The notes beneath the pieces were generated by a model. It was not told the origin of the DNA, did not search any database, and saw only the letters and a list, made by a program, of their open reading frames with translations. DNA of 64,000 nucleotides from Centropus unirufus (Eukaryota; Chordata; Aves; Cuculiformes; Centropidae): contig VYZI01000067.1 in the NCBI GenBank assembly GCA_013397695.1, positions 1,939,619-2,003,618 on the forward strand, written 5' to 3'. The translations under genes were made by a program, and so were the position numbers. Below, piece after piece: positions 47,742 through 61,970 of this stretch (positions are counted from its first letter, which is position 1; each line of letters opens with the position of its first letter).

Positions 47742-50700
47742 TTGCTGGCTGGTAAATACGCTCCTTTGCATTTCGTGTGTTGTTCAAAGACAGCAGAGTT
47801 CAGAAAGGTCTGTGGGAAGGGAAGTCTGTAGTTATCAAACAATGACTAACAGTCACCAGGAGAAAAAGCCTGTCAAAGCACAAGGCTACCAGGCGCTGGG
47901 TCTTTACCCCATTGTCTTGGATCAGGTGTCAGTCATCATCTCGCCCATGACATTTACTTTGATATGAAATAACCAGTATTGAAATTATGTAGAAAGCACA
48001 GGCCCTCCGCTGGGAGGGGAGAGACTAGAACCCAGAGGAAATCCTGAATTTAAACTTCTTTCCTCCCACCAAAACCAAGCAGGATCCTTTGAAATAGTCC
48101 ACACCCTATATTGATCAAGCCAGTGGTAGACAGTGGAGTTTGTTGTGAAGTTGATGGGGCTGAAAGATTGCCTCCAAAACTTAATTTTAAAGCATTTTTT
48201 TAAGTCCTCTTACTGTGTGTTCTTTAACTTTCACCAGTTCAGTCTCTGTTTTATTTTAGTTGGTTTAGGTTTTTTTTCCTCATCAATATATTCAGTATAT
48301 ATTGGCCTATTAGTTCAGACTTATACAGTTGTCAGGATTGAGTGTTTAACAGGAAAAAGATCCAGTGAATTTTCAGGAGGTAAGAGAGAAGCATGATCAT
48401 GTATATTCCATTTGTACCTTGTGCTAGGAAAGGAAGAGGTTAACAACAGATCATTCAAAATAACATATTAAGAGAATATTCTTCTATGCCATGGAAGAAA
48501 CAGTGCCTGCAGACTAGGTCTGGTACCAAGGGGGGAACTAGAAGTTGGGCATTTTCCTCACAAGAGAACAATGAAGTAAGAAATGTTTATTTTTATCCTG
48601 TGCCAGAAACAACCTGTATCTTTGTCTTTTGCTCTTTGAGGCTTTTTCTTTTCGCTGTATTAAGCACGTACTTTTCAGGCTTTTTTTTTTTTTAGTCAGC
48701 TTGCTTTCTTTAGAAGGGATAAAAAGCAGGGAAGGATCACTGATTCTGCTCATAGAAAACTGAATAAGGGTGAAAAATTCTCCATATAGAAGTGAGAAAA
48801 CTTAAATCCTAAAGATTTCTTTTCCATTTTTTTTTCTTTTTTTCCTCTACTCTAGGCTTTCTTCTCTGTGCCATCTTTATGCAGAGGGCTATGACTAGAA
48901 TTACCTTCTGAGCTATTTTTTATTAGACTGGCCTATTAGCCTTTCTTTACCCTGGTGGGCCAAGTCAGAGAGGCCTCAGCATTGTTCTGAGGGTGGGACA
49001 CCTGGGAGCTGGAAAGAATTAAGGGAAGAGGACAAGTAGGTGGTGAGAATAGAGGGAGGTAGCATTTCCTTCAAATGGTAATGCTTGGGACAACAGCAGG
49101 AGCAGAAACCTGGGAAATGATGAATCTATGAGTAGGAGTAATTGGAAAGCAGAGCTGAGGCATGTCGAAAAGTGGCATTAAGCATGAGTGGAAGACATGG
49201 GAAGGCAGTCAGGCAGAGGGCCTACAGCAGGAATATTTTTGCATTGGTTAGAGACTGATTGCAGATTTTACAGGGATGAGGACCTGAGTGATTTCCTTTA
49301 TTCAGCTTCCTGAAAGATATTCCTGAAAGTGCAGATTTTTTTGCAAATGTTGCATGTTGGGTATTAGCAGGATTCTAAAGAAGTAGGCGTTACCACGTAT
49401 TATTTTGAAATAAAGTTTTGCCCTGAAATCGTGCATCTTATCAGTGCTAACATACCAAGAGACTGGATGCAGACTGCTGCATGAAAGGACAGAAAAGTCG
49501 CTCCGGGTTTTTAGGGCACTTTTCCGAGTTCTTGGGTAGATTTGTGTTATGCAGCCTTCAAACCCTACAGAGCTCTCCTGGAACCTGAGAAGGGGAATCC
49601 CTGTCTGCCAAAACCCTCTGTGGATGGGAGGGCTCCCAAGTGCAATCAAGTCTCTGTGATACGTCGTTAATGTTTAACAAAACTCTGTCCCACCTGGAAA
49701 AGCAGCAAATATGCCAGGAAGGAAAGAGTTTGGTACTTTCTGACTCTTGCTGAGTGGGGCAGACACCAACCTCAGGCTTTGCTTTGGACATTTCGATTCT
49801 CATACTTCCTTTTCTTTCCTGTGCAAATTGTAGAAGGTAGTCAGGGAATACTGTGCAGTGTCTGTCAAAGGAGAAAGAACTTTTAAAAGCAACTCCTTTC
49901 TGTCACACCTTGAGCTGGGAGCTACATGGTGCTTTGAGCATTCTGTCAAAGAGGTCTGGTGTACTCTGGATCTTCACTAAAATTGCTGCGGGAATATTAC
50001 TGGTTGAGAATATCTATTAGATGTATATTTGGAGGATGTGTTTTAATATCTACTAGCCTGGCATTCCTATTTTTACAATAAGACCCGAAAGAAATTAAAT
50101 TGATGCTGAGGCTTTAAAATGTTCTTGCAACATTAACATAACATAAAATCTAATTTGAGAGAGCTGAAAAGGAAGAAGGAAAAAGAGAAGAGAGGGAATG
50201 AGGGTCCATGTTGTAGGGAAACAAGTTTTGTACAACAAAGCAGGTGTTTATGGAATGCTTAATTTTAATTCAGTGCAGCTAATATCCCAGTTTATGTTGT
50301 TTGGAGCAATAACAGTGTAACACAGAGCTGTAGCAAAGATTTGCAGGTTTCCTTTAGGTCAGTAACAGTTGCTATAAACACATTGGATGATTTTTTTTAA
50401 TAATTATTCCACTCCATCTACATCCAGCAACTGGAGGGTGGGGAAGGGGAGAGGGTTAAACAGTTTTTACAGTTTAGAAGGCTTTTCTTTTTGTCACATT
50501 TAAACGAAATATACACAGGTGGCTAGGTGGCACTGTGGATTAATGCAGTTCTGAATTAATGTGCCTAGAGTGGCTTGTATCCCAAAGTGTGCATATCTGA
50601 AGTATAAGCTTGCTTCCCCTTCAGATTCGTCATGTAGGCAGTCATTTGAGTTGTGTTATTATTTGTATCTGAAAGAACGGGCACTGTAGTCATGTGAGAA

Positions 50701-53700
50701 GTACCTTGATGAAGCTGTGTCTTGGGGCTCTATATTGCTTTACAGTCACTGAAGCTTGCTGTTTATTCTGACTGCAAGAAAGAAAAAGTCGCCTAATTGG
50801 CAAAAAACTTTAGAAAAAGGGAACTTCTCAGGTGTTGGACATTAGGTAAAAGCAACAAAGCAGTGAAAGAAATTCTTTTCCAGCACTATGGGCATTGAGT
50901 GTGCTATGGAAGCACTCCAAGGCTGGGAGCTGAGGGTTCTTGAAGCAAGAAGCATTCAGAATCACAGGCTGTAACCCTACTGAAATCCAACCAAGCAGGC
51001 AGGCACTCATTGTACAAAGCCATACACAAATCACGCCTCTTGGCAAACAGTTTTTAATGTAAATATTATTTTTTTTTCAGGGTGGTCTTACCACTACAAT
51101 AACTGGCAAACATAACTTCAACAGCAACTCTGGTAGAAGTTCCTGATTTCAGTAGTGTTTACCTAAAGGCAGATGAGGCATAGTTATGTATGGAGAAGTT
51201 TCACCCATTTAAAATATTTTGCTTCTTTAAGAAATAGGAAATAGAATGCGTATAACTGATAGAAATAAATTATTGCACCTCCTTAGTCTCCTCTAGTCAA
51301 CTCCAGAGGTAATAATCACTATAGGGATTTCTAAAAGGTAATTACTGTATATTGCTTAATTATAGTTTATTAAGATCAAACATACTTAAGTATTTAGTTG
51401 ATGTAACAGGAAAACACAGTCTGTGTTTATAGTTTTAAATGCAAACAGTGCAATCTGCACCGAGGCTTAAAAAAAAAAAAGTGTATTTTAGGATACAGCA
51501 GTTCGGATGTCAAGACTACTGAATTAGCCACCTTCCCCTTTGTAATATAGAATAGAGTCTCTGTGACCTGAGGCGGCAGTGCTTTACGATGCGTGGTATG
51601 CACTCATGGTTTCTACTCCTTTCTACTGAAGCTGAATGTTGTAACGGTGGGGAACTGGTCAGGTACGCAGTATTAACTGCAAGATATTCTTTCATGTGTA
51701 TGATTAGCCAAAGATGTATACAATTAGTTAAAGAAACGGCTTTGTAAAGAACTAAGTGCCTGTAAAAAAAAAGGCAAACTGATTAAGAAAAAAAGTACCT
51801 AACGTGTGACTAGATCTACTTTCCTTAAATTGAGAATGAAAGCTGCCACTTCTACTAAAGGCCCTTGCAGCCAAGAGATTTCACAGCGGTTCAGCCAAAG
51901 CCCAGCTAATGAATATAAGTTACTTTGCTGGATTTTAGCTGACTTTGAAATTAAAGTCTGAAACTGTTGGATGCTGCTAGAGGAGCTAGACTATAGCAAA
52001 ATGGACTTAATAAACTCCATTGTGCAGTTAGATCCCTAGTGAGATTTGCCTTCCATCCATGACCAATTGGTATTATTTTTGTGGTGACTGGTACTTTTGT
52101 CTGTGAGACTGGGATTTCTGGGAGTGATTAGCACTTTTCAGCAGTGATTGACAGGTTGTAGCAGCAATGAGACAATAGGAGGAATCATTAGGAATTTAAA
52201 TGTAGATTTTTGTTTGTATGCTTTAGGACTGATTTGAGTGGAAGTGAAATCTAGACATGAGGGCAGAAATCAGCTATTATTTCATCTGTTTTTATAAAAC
52301 ACAAAAGTAAAAAAAAAAAGAAAATGTGCCAGAATAAAAAATGGGAAAGATAAGAGGATAGGCAATATGATCACATTGATCAGGATTCTCCCACTATATC
52401 AGTTTTAGTGCCGTTTTTCGGTTTTTCCTTCTTTATTTTTTTTCTTGTTTCTAGGAAATCGTCTGAGTGTTTTGTACAGAAGTTTTAAATACATATAAGC
52501 AGAAACAAAATGCTGCTTTAAAACATATAGGTTTTAGTTAAGGTTTTTTTTACTTATATTGAAGAAAAATCATATATAAGACAGCACAAAATGATATCAC
52601 TTTGCAGAAGAAATGCATGTGTTGGAGTTGTGCTGAGGTTTGATAAAACTGTCTCTGTTGCATCTAAACAAGAGGCCATGGGGAAATAATTATAGTGACT
52701 GATTCCAAGCATTGACAAACAATTGATAATTGGACATAAATAATTAGGAAATAATGGCATGTCAGTGGTGTAAATTATGTAAATGTAGTAGCTGTGTCCC
52801 TAGATACTGATTCTGAGTGCCTTTATCAGTGATTTTTTTTATTCAGATTATAAATTTAATATACTGTACATGACAATTTAATCTTGTTTGGCATCAAAGC
52901 TACCAAGATAATACAGAATTATACAAGCTTAATCAAAGAGGGAAAAATCATATGAACATCATTATTTTGGAGAGCTGCTTTAATGGAAGCTGACATTTTC
53001 AAAAGAGCATGGATTCTTTTGCTTCGGGTTTTTTTTTTTTGAGACAACAATTAATCTGAACTAGGTTTTTGAAGCAGTGGGCTAACAGAACAAAACTGAA
53101 ATTACAGATGTCAAAGAGTACTTCATGTCTTATAAGATATTAAATATTTAAAGTATGATTTTATATAACCCAGACTGCTTGCATAAAAAGATCATTGTTC
53201 TCAATTTTTATCTCTGGATTTTGTGCTCTTGAGGGCAAAGGATCCATTTAATTTTGTTGCGACACACTTCTGGAGTTTTCATCCCCTTTTCCGTTGATAT
53301 CAACCAAGATTTAAATGTGATATCTCAGATCTTAAGACACTTAGATTGTATTTAAAGTTATATTAGTCAGCATAAACGACATAGGAATGTGTAAAGACTC
53401 CCAAGAATCAAATTTAGAGTATGAGAGACAGGGCTTTTGGGAATGCTTCTGCTCTGTGTAGTTTGTTTTTGATGGACTTGTTAGTATATGGGCTGAAAGA
53501 TGTTCCAGAACTACTCAGTTGTTGATGTAGGTTAGTCCTGGTGATATTTTTCTCCCGCAAATGACAAGATACTCACAGACGATCATTTTACTACGTACAC
53601 TTTACAAAATACCAGATATTAATAAGAAATGGGTGTTTGTCATAAACTCAGATGATGCCTGGGTGTCAACGCAGTGGGGTTTGAAAAAGCTTCTAAAAAG

Positions 53701-56700
53701 TGCCAAATAAGATATTCTGGTGCCAAGCCGATGGCCCAAACCCACGTGGCTCTAGCAGAGTGCTCACATACACAGTGGTTGCCGCAGAGTCGTGCGGCTG
53801 CATTAGCGTGGAAATGGTTTCAACTTTCCTCTCTCCCTTCAGATTTCCATTTTTCTTAATTGGATTTTGTCACCCAGAATAAACAGAACCTTTGAATTTG
53901 CTCTTAATATTCAGCACATATTTGTCTCCCACTGAAGCCGGTAACATGTGCACAAGGGCTTTGCTGATTCAGGACCTGGAGGGATGTGGTGACACTAACA
54001 TTTGCTCAGTAAGGATGTAGTTAGGATGAATAGATGAGGTGGAAGAAAAGGGGGAAATGTGGGGTGGAGGGAAGAGCAAGAGAGACAGATTTGTGAAAAT
54101 GCTGTGGTTACCTTCTCGTGTGCTGCCAGCCCAGCTTGGAGCACCTGCTGTTGCTGTGCGAGCAGTAGCTCCTGCTGTTTCTAGAAGTTAACCCGCCCTG
54201 CCTGTACTTGCCTGTCAGCACTGCTAAACATTTCTGCTTTCAGTCCAATTAGAACAAGATACTCGCCAAAAAAAAAAAAAAAGCCGGCACTTCAGCATCA
54301 ATATTATTTAAGAAGAACAAAAAAACACCAAACTCGCCTGCCAGCTAAAGCCTCCCCCCTCTGCCTTTCTTTTTAGTGAAGGACAATTCTCAACTCAGAC
54401 TTATACACATTTTTTTCCTTTAAATTTCAGCTCATTTCCTCATTTTTCTTTTGTGTGGTCTTATTCCTATCTCTCATTAAGAAGTAGCTGTTTGCTTCTC
54501 AGTTAGCATTGGAAGATTTTAGTTTTATTTATAATAAAAGGCATCTTTTCTAAAAAAATAGAACGGCCTGATTGCTCCTTCTGCAATAGAGTCTGGACCT
54601 TTGAAGAGAACTAACTAGGGGAAAGATAAATCTACATTAAAAAAAAAGAGGTAATTTTTAAATAACTCCCAGATAAAGTGGGCATATGGTATGAGATAAA
54701 ACACGTAACCTAACCGTATAGATATTTGGATTCACACTGCCTTTTTCTGGCTCTGACAGTGCTCTGTATGGGGAGATAAGGGCAGACTTATAAGGCTATG
54801 ATTCAGGAGAGGCTATTTCGACAAGTTTCCACTCTGAGATTCTGTTCATCAACCTCTAATTAGCACTTCATCGCTTTCAGCTTTGTGTCACCCAGCTGGC
54901 TAGAGGAAGATGACACCTCCAACTTGAACTGGGCTTTTTTCCATTTTCTTGGAGCTCATCAAGACATGTGGTGCTTTCTTAAAGTGCAGCTGGTGCTGGC
55001 ACTTTCATTGTAAATTTAAATCGCTGTGTTTGGAAAAAGGTGATAAGAACAGTTTGTTTCATGTCCCTGGTGTTTAGCCTGAGGCAATTCCCAGCAAATA
55101 TATTCAAGGCTCCTTCTGGTTTGATCGGCTACATTTTTTTTCTGTTATTATTATTAATAACAATGCTAGAAAATATGGACCTAAAAGAATACCCTGCACA
55201 GTGTATAAAAATTTTCCCACAGTCACTGAAGTTTAAAGTTTAAAAGGAAACAAAAATACTTTAAGCTTCCATTTAGATAAACAGCAAAAATATTACCTTT
55301 GTGCACATATTTAGAGAAGGAAGAGTTGGGTTTTTCAAGGATTTTTATTCTTTTATTAATACAACTTTTGGAGAAAAATATCTTTAATTTTTCTTACATT
55401 CCACTGTATCGCTCTATAGCATGATAACATATACCTGTAGTTCAATATAGTTTTCTTTCTACTTATCCAGTTGTTATATTACTTTAAAAAAAAAAGCTAT
55501 CAATGGCACATATTTATATTTTGTATAAGAACCTTAAAGCACTATAGGAACATGCCTAGAAAGCCAGCTTCCAACACTTTTAGCTGGGTTCATTACATTC
55601 TGTTATTGTATGTTTATTTCTGTACACTCACACTGTTAGGATCTGAAGGTATCTTGCTTAATTGATACATCTTCTGCTTTTCAAAGTGTCAAAAGAAGTA
55701 CAATGTTAAGAAAATGGATTAAGAATTTGCACATCAACTTTTCTCATTTCAAAATTTCCACATTATTTGGTAAAGCTTTCGTCTGAGGAGGTACTCTGTG
55801 TTCCTAACTTAGTTATAGAATCAACCAAATTAGAGAGATTCCCTCTCAAGAGAACAGCTATTTTATATTTACTCAAGGAAACTTGGATACTATTCAAACT
55901 CACAATTAAAAAAAAGTTTTCTTTTTTTTCTATAGAGTAGGAGTCAAAAACCAAGGCTGTTAGTCTTTTTTCCTTTCAATATTTTTACTAATCCTTATTT
56001 GACACCAAAATAACCTTTAGAAATAAAACTCAGGAAATTTGTTAATATTCAGTTTTACTGGGATTTCCTAATTTACTGCTATGCATTTTAATGCTGTTTA
56101 AGACCTAAGTCATAAGTACATCTGCACCACAATAAGTGACATTAAAAGAATAAGGGCCTTCTATAATGACCTTAGTGAGTGAACACAGAATTTTGCCTCT
56201 TTTCCTCCAATGAGACAGAAATTAAAGCGTACATGAGAAAAATTTAGCAAGATCCAACTTTTAAAATCTGAGCCAACACATTGGCTTAGATCTAATTTTA
56301 CATTCTGACTAATAGTTCTGGTGTAAATTGCCATATTTCCATTGCTATAGAAATTAAACTGATTTCTGTATGTATGGAGAAAGGCAACATATGTAGATAA
56401 TGGCAGAATCCTGTATTTATGAGATTCAATCTTTCTATAAATATAGACCTTCAGTGATTATCAATAGTCGCTCATTAAAATTCAGACTTAGATACAAAAT
56501 GATGTCATTTTGTCTTAATATTTAAAAACCTAAAAATATCTCACTAGCTCTCTGAAAATCAGTATTTTAGCATTTACATTCAGCAGTTTATCGCAGTAGG
56601 AAATTTTTCAAAGAGGAGAAATAAATTGTCCCATCAGAGTACTCTAATGATTCAGAAGACCATTTTTTTCCAGCAAACCAAATATTAGGAATGAAGTTTA

Positions 56701-57047
56701 ATCAAAGATCTATTGCTTTATTCCTCCTGAAGGTGGCAAATAACTGATGATTTGGCTGAGATTTTGAGAATCAGTCTTGTTAGAAATAAGATCAAGCTCG
56801 ACTGCAGTCTTGTAAAATTGATGTCCCCTTTACTGCATCCCTTACACAAATGCTTTTACATTGTGAAAGGCTTCCTTTAATGGTTGTTTGTTCCTTTGAC
56901 AAGCTAGCTAATTGTCCACTGCTCTATTCATCTTAATTCAGACTCATTACCCTTCATTTTCCCTCTTCAGCAACTACTGCTGCGGCCTCACACTGCTATC
57001 ATATCCAGCAACCTAAAACCACTTTGCTGTAGTGCCACGAGGAGCCG
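47742..57047. other. Noncoding DNA, no gene recognised
   Basis: Long unique AT-rich stretch. Simple tracts include a 33-base pure purine run at 50166-50198, 12 A at 51469-51480 and 15 A at 54268-54282. The stretch at 48930-49240 is purine-rich and repeat-free. Frames reach 115 codons (49302-49649 minus) with no domain. I see no transposon, RNA gene or clear regulatory element. Confidence 0.6.
50166..50198 (+). repeat. 33-base homopurine run
   Basis: An uninterrupted A/G run on the plus strand. Such runs can form triplex-type structures, but this one is short and not a mirror repeat. Confidence 0.8.
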
Positions 57048-57101
57048 CCCTGTGCTGCCTGCCAAGCAGACAGGGAGTAATAGAGATAGGCTATCTCTAT
57101 T
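57048..57101. repeat. Two adjacent hairpins
   Basis: The first inverted repeat pairs CCCTGTGCTGC (57048-57058) with GCAGACAGGG (57066-57075) across a 7-base loop with one bulged G. Three bases later AATAGAGATAG (57079-57089) pairs perfectly with CTATCTCTATT (57091-57101) around a single G. Together they would form two neighbouring stems in 54 bases. No family or structured RNA is recognised. Confidence 0.85.
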
Positions 57102-60100
57102 CCACATACTTTAAAAACTCTTTCTGGAGCTTTCACTGCTGTTGCCCCACCTTAATACCCCAAGTCCCCCTTTGGCAGTTTCCTTAGTCATGTTACTGTC
57201 TGCCCTGACTACCCCTGACCTGACCACCGAGCTGACCCCAGGGCTCTCAAATTAAGTCTCCTCCTCTCAAGGTTGGGTTTGGGCCAAGATGTGTCCAAGA
57301 GAGACCCAAGATGAGGGTTTGAGTTGGAGCCCCTGGCTTCTGCCTTCTGCTCCATGACCCCACTTGCCAGCCTTGGCAGATTGGGTACGTGCAGGTGCAC
57401 AGCACAGGGGAAGCCTCTGCACTAATTAACAAATGTATTTGATGAAGTTCTATTTACTGGTAGTTGCAGGCAGTCAAGAGCATGAATATCAGGCACACCA
57501 CGTGCGACTGGACTGATCTGCGTCTCCCTGCCTCCGTCGTGCCCTGGGTTTCTGCCATTGGTCAAAAGCTGTAGATGGTCATTCCAACTTTCTCCCAAAT
57601 TTCCAAACAGAAGATTAGTTGGATTCACGTTCCCTGAATTGGTGCTGCTTTTTTGCCTCCCAGCAGCTGTCAGAACAAAGGTATTTTATCACCTTTGGCT
57701 GTATAAGCAGTTACGTGACTGAGAGTAGCTTGCAGTTTTCATGACCCTTGACTCTCCGCCTGTACAGCCCAGCAGTCGATCCTTCTGGGAATGGCTCATA
57801 CATGGGACTGGATGGAAAGATCTGCATGCTTTGACAATTGGTGATAAATGAGGATCTTCTGATTAAGTGGGGATAAGAGATAGCTCCTGGTGAGGGCCCA
57901 ATTCTCCACATAAAGACAAGAAAGGAACGGTAGCATGGACTATCTGTTAGTTGCTGGGCACTTAATTCATCCTTAAACCTCAAGGACTCGGCGGTGGGGA
58001 GAGCAACTGAGATAAATTATTTGTTTTGGCTGTGCCATCTCTTGCTTTTGCCAAAAAAGCATCAGTTTTTCCTTGCCTAGTAAAAAAAAGGACAGCAATT
58101 ATTAAATTCCAGTATATTTGGTACAAAATAATTCTGTACCTGTGTATAAATGTGTATCAAATAAATGGTAAAAGAAAGACTACGATCCTGGAAATTTTGG
58201 TGTGAGTCAAACCCTATCAGATAAAGAGATATGGGGGTTTTTTTTAGTGTAATTCAGTACCACAATGATAACCCAACAATAAAACCAATATAAGTACAGG
58301 TATACAGAAATGAAACAACATATTGCCATAAGTGATAAAAAAGATTTAGCAATGCATAAACAGGATAGATCCACAAGAGGCCAAGCATGGTAGTGGTTTA
58401 TTATAAACACCTACCTACTAAAAACCATACTGAGCAGAATGTAAAAATAAAGAAATGGTAAATTGGCGGTAGCTGTTTTTATTAATCTGCTGTTTAAGAG
58501 GGATCTCATTTGGAATTTGCATTCCACAAGAGTTCTGAGGTTTCTGTGATTCTGATTTTAAGTGCGTTTAGCATTTGTGTAACCCTTAATTCATCAGTGT
58601 ACAAATACGAACTCGAAGCAGCTGCAGTCGTGGCTGAGGTGCGTGAAGGAATGCTGCTGTGCTCTAGGTTAGTACAGCACTAAACATAGAATGGGCGTGG
58701 AGGTACTTCCCTTGTTCCCTTGCACAAGAACCAGCTTTGGTACAGCTGTTCGAAGCCCCTGTTTGCTGCTCTATATAGGCAGCCCAAACCTCCCTAAAGC
58801 CATTGCAGAGATGTGGGATGACAGCAAGTCAATTGCTGCTTTTGCTGGCTTTGTGTACTGAAGCTAGCTTAGTAGGTAAAAAGAAAAAAAAATAGGAAAG
58901 ATCACTAGCTGTATGCTTTCCTGAAGCTCTTAGCGTGCATTTGCTCAGAGCTCCAGGAAGAGATCTTGCCTGTCCCAGAATTAGCAAATTAAGGTGGGAC
59001 ATTTATGCATTATGAGATTGGCATGAAAATCATGAAATTAAAGAACCAGAGGAGAGGACACACATACACACAACACCAACCTGTATTCCTTTTATTATTA
59101 TTTGCTTTCATTTTTATGAACTTTTAGGATATAATAGCATCATATTTTCTAGCTTTTCCTGAGCTGATATTCTAGGAAACTGGGGCTCTGAAAAATAGTA
59201 AGTACTGTGAAATCTCAATAAAGCCATGAGTCATCAATGCACAGTGCAGCTGAGCTGGGCCAGATTCCCCTGTGGCTTAGGGGGCAACACAGGCCTCTAA
59301 ACAGTCACTGTCATTCTGCCTCATGTAAGTGAGACTGGGTATTTCTGAAACCTTTGGAGACCTCATAGAGAACCTGAAATTTACAGGTTGTGGTGGACAG
59401 AGTTATAAGAAAAATATTGAATGCATACAGTTGCTATTATTTTTCTCTCATTTCTTACTGGACATACACTCAGGGGTAAAGAATCTAAAGAAAATGGGTA
59501 TAATTGAGCTGTGTCATTATAATTATAATAGAGCCTTAATTGTAAACTTCAATTCATGATGATTTTGGAAGAACAAAATTGAAAGCAAACACCTTTGACT
59601 TTCGGAGATTCATCATACTTGGGGTCTACTTTATTTAAACATACTGGACAATGTGATCTTGGTTCTGTTCACGTCAAGCCTATGAATTCCTGTGGGACCA
59701 GGAGTTAACCAGTAAGCTTTTCAACTAATTAAATTTTTAGAAAGTTTAGAATGTGTTCTATCCTGTTCTTCTGGTCATGGATTATATTACGCTGTTTTCA
59801 CTGTGATTTGGGGTGCAGGAGACTTTATTTTCTGAAAGAGGGATGAGAAGTTGTATTTCCCTAATAATGCTTACTGTCTTAGTGCAAACTAGCTGGACTT
59901 AAACGTGATGATTTGATATGTCTTTTACGTGTATGCATCCTGCTGGGGAATTAGTCCTACACATACAGATAAGGATAACACCCCTCTTTCCTTGCATTGT
60001 TTTGCTCTTAGTGAAGCTAAGCTTCTGCAAATAAAAACTGATATGTTGAGTATTTAGCAGTTACGCGCATTTACAGCCTGTGTGTAAAGATAAGTGTTCT

Positions 60101-61548
60101 TAATTCTGAACCCTTTCTGTTTCATAATGTGATCGCCTTCCAAACCAGAAACAAGTCGTAATGGCTTAACTGTGCCAACAAAGCACTTCACATGGGGCAC
60201 AGGTTTGGAAATGAACTTCAGCACAGACCTTGTAGACATCTGAACTCTATAAATCCACAGGTGTTTAAGTAGCCCTAAGGGCTAGGTCAGATAGCAGGCT
60301 TGTTTCAGTCTGACTTTACAAGGATTTAGGACTGTGTAAACAACACTTGCAAGGTTTTCTCTTTACTGCTGAGTAAAACCAGTAGCAGGAAGAGCCACCT
60401 TTGATTTTTGTACCATAAAAGTGTTCTTTTATTCCATGCACAGTGTTTCCTAGGATGTTTTTTTGCAAGATTACATATAAAACCAAACGTTCTCAACCAG
60501 CATAATTCGAGATGAGGTGAAAAGTGCACCTTCTTGGAAAGAAATTGCAGGGTGACTGGACAGTTTGATTTTTGCTTTCTTTTTGTTGCATTTGTTTGTT
60601 GTTGATTTTAGTCTTTGTTTGCAGAAATAATTTTTGTTATTCTGGAGAAAGATAAACTAGACTGTAGTTTGATACCATTGTGCAGCCTGCAGATCTTAGA
60701 TCTGTGCATTTCTATCTAAAGTTATGTTGGTGCTAAAATTTTCGTAAGCAGATGGGTTTATTTCTCAGTAAATTAACCCTAAAGCATGAGTTAGCGTGTA
60801 CAGAAATACTGTTGAATTGATGTTGGGGTTGGGGAAGACAAAGATAGAGAAAAGAAGACTAACACAGAGTGCTAAGAGCAATGTTCTATTTTTACCCCCA
60901 AATTTGGTCTACTAGTAATAGTGAAGATTTTCCATCACTGTCTAAAATACTAAGTGACTCCACAGAATAAATATGGTAAAACAGCTTGAATGGAGAAACT
61001 AGATCCTAGGAAGGAGGAAGGGGCTGAAAGGAATAAAACAGCTCTCAGAGAGGGAAAACAAGATAACCGGAACCTGAGTGGAATACAGTAATTAGGAACT
61101 GGAGAAGGAAATAAAAATCTTTAGGGAATTCAGTATCTGAGAAAGGAACTGAGAGAAATCTATTGAGGTTTATAAGAGGACAATTACTCCAAAAGCTTAA
61201 TTAACTCACAAGCAAAGCTTGATTGTGGCTCCTCCTTGTCCTTGTTTTGTGACTCCCAGTCACCCTCCTTGTGTGTGACTCCAGAAAATACAAACCACTT
61301 CTTTAGTAATTAACAAAACTATAGATCGGTTTATTAATCTATAGGAGTAATAGATAACAATTAATTTTATCATATTTCCTGCAATATTTTGGTTTCCACT
61401 CTTTTGCCCCTTACTATTCAGATTTGAAGACTTTTTGAGCATAGATAGTATGACTGGGATTTAAAATGCATCAATTGCATAAGTTATTTAAATAGGTTTT
61501 TCTGTAGGTGACCACAGTGTTTATGGTATAAGAGATATTTTTGTATAA
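57102..61548. other. Noncoding DNA, no gene recognised
   Basis: GC-richer to about 57420, then AT-rich. Minus-strand frames at 57209-57432 overlap in two phases and are composition effects. A 15-base inverted repeat (CAGATC-TTA-GATCTG) lies at 60690-60704. No gene or repeat family is seen until the LTR. Confidence 0.6.
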
Positions 61549-61553
61549 TCAGC
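61549..61553. other. Left target-site duplication of the LTR
   Basis: TCAGC immediately precedes the LTR and recurs at 62525-62529 immediately after it. An identical 5-base repeat at both ends marks the integration site and fixes the LTR boundaries. Confidence 0.7.
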
Positions 61554-61747
61554 TATAGTGAGTTGACCCTGGCTGCATGCCAGGTGCCCACCAAAGCCAG
61601 TGTTTCACTCACACTCCTCAGCTGGACAGGGTAAAGAAAATATAATAATATACCAAAAGGCTTGTGGGTTGAGATAAGGACAAGGAGAGGTAACTCAACA
61701 ATTATTGTCATGGCAAAACAGGGTTGACTTGGGGAAAATTAATTTAA

Positions 61748-61753
61748 TTTATT
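61748..61753 (-). promoter_or_regulatory. LTR polyadenylation signal
   Basis: AATAAA on the minus strand, about 600 bases downstream of the TATA-like box and within an A/T-rich setting, where an LTR polyadenylation signal is expected. The spacing implies a long R region. Confidence 0.6.
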
Positions 61754-61970
61754 CCCAGTCCAATCAAGACAGGATAATGAGAAATAAAAACTAAATCTTA
61801 AAACCACTTTCCCCTCACCCTTTCCTTCTTCCTGGGCTCAGCCTCCCTCCTGAATTCTCTACCTCTCCCAAAGCTGCCCTGGGTGATGGGGAATGGTGGT
61901 GGCACTCAGTGCATCAGATGTTGTTTCTGCTGCTCCCTTCTCCAGGGATGGACTTCCCCGATTCTTCCCC

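Noticed and set aside
48951..48964. Minus-strand CCACCAGGGT, CTCF-like
   Set aside because: Only about 10 of 14 core positions match and the essential GGC part is lost.
49302..49649. 115-codon minus-strand open frame
   Set aside because: No recognisable domain; overlaps another open frame in a different phase (49558-49803).
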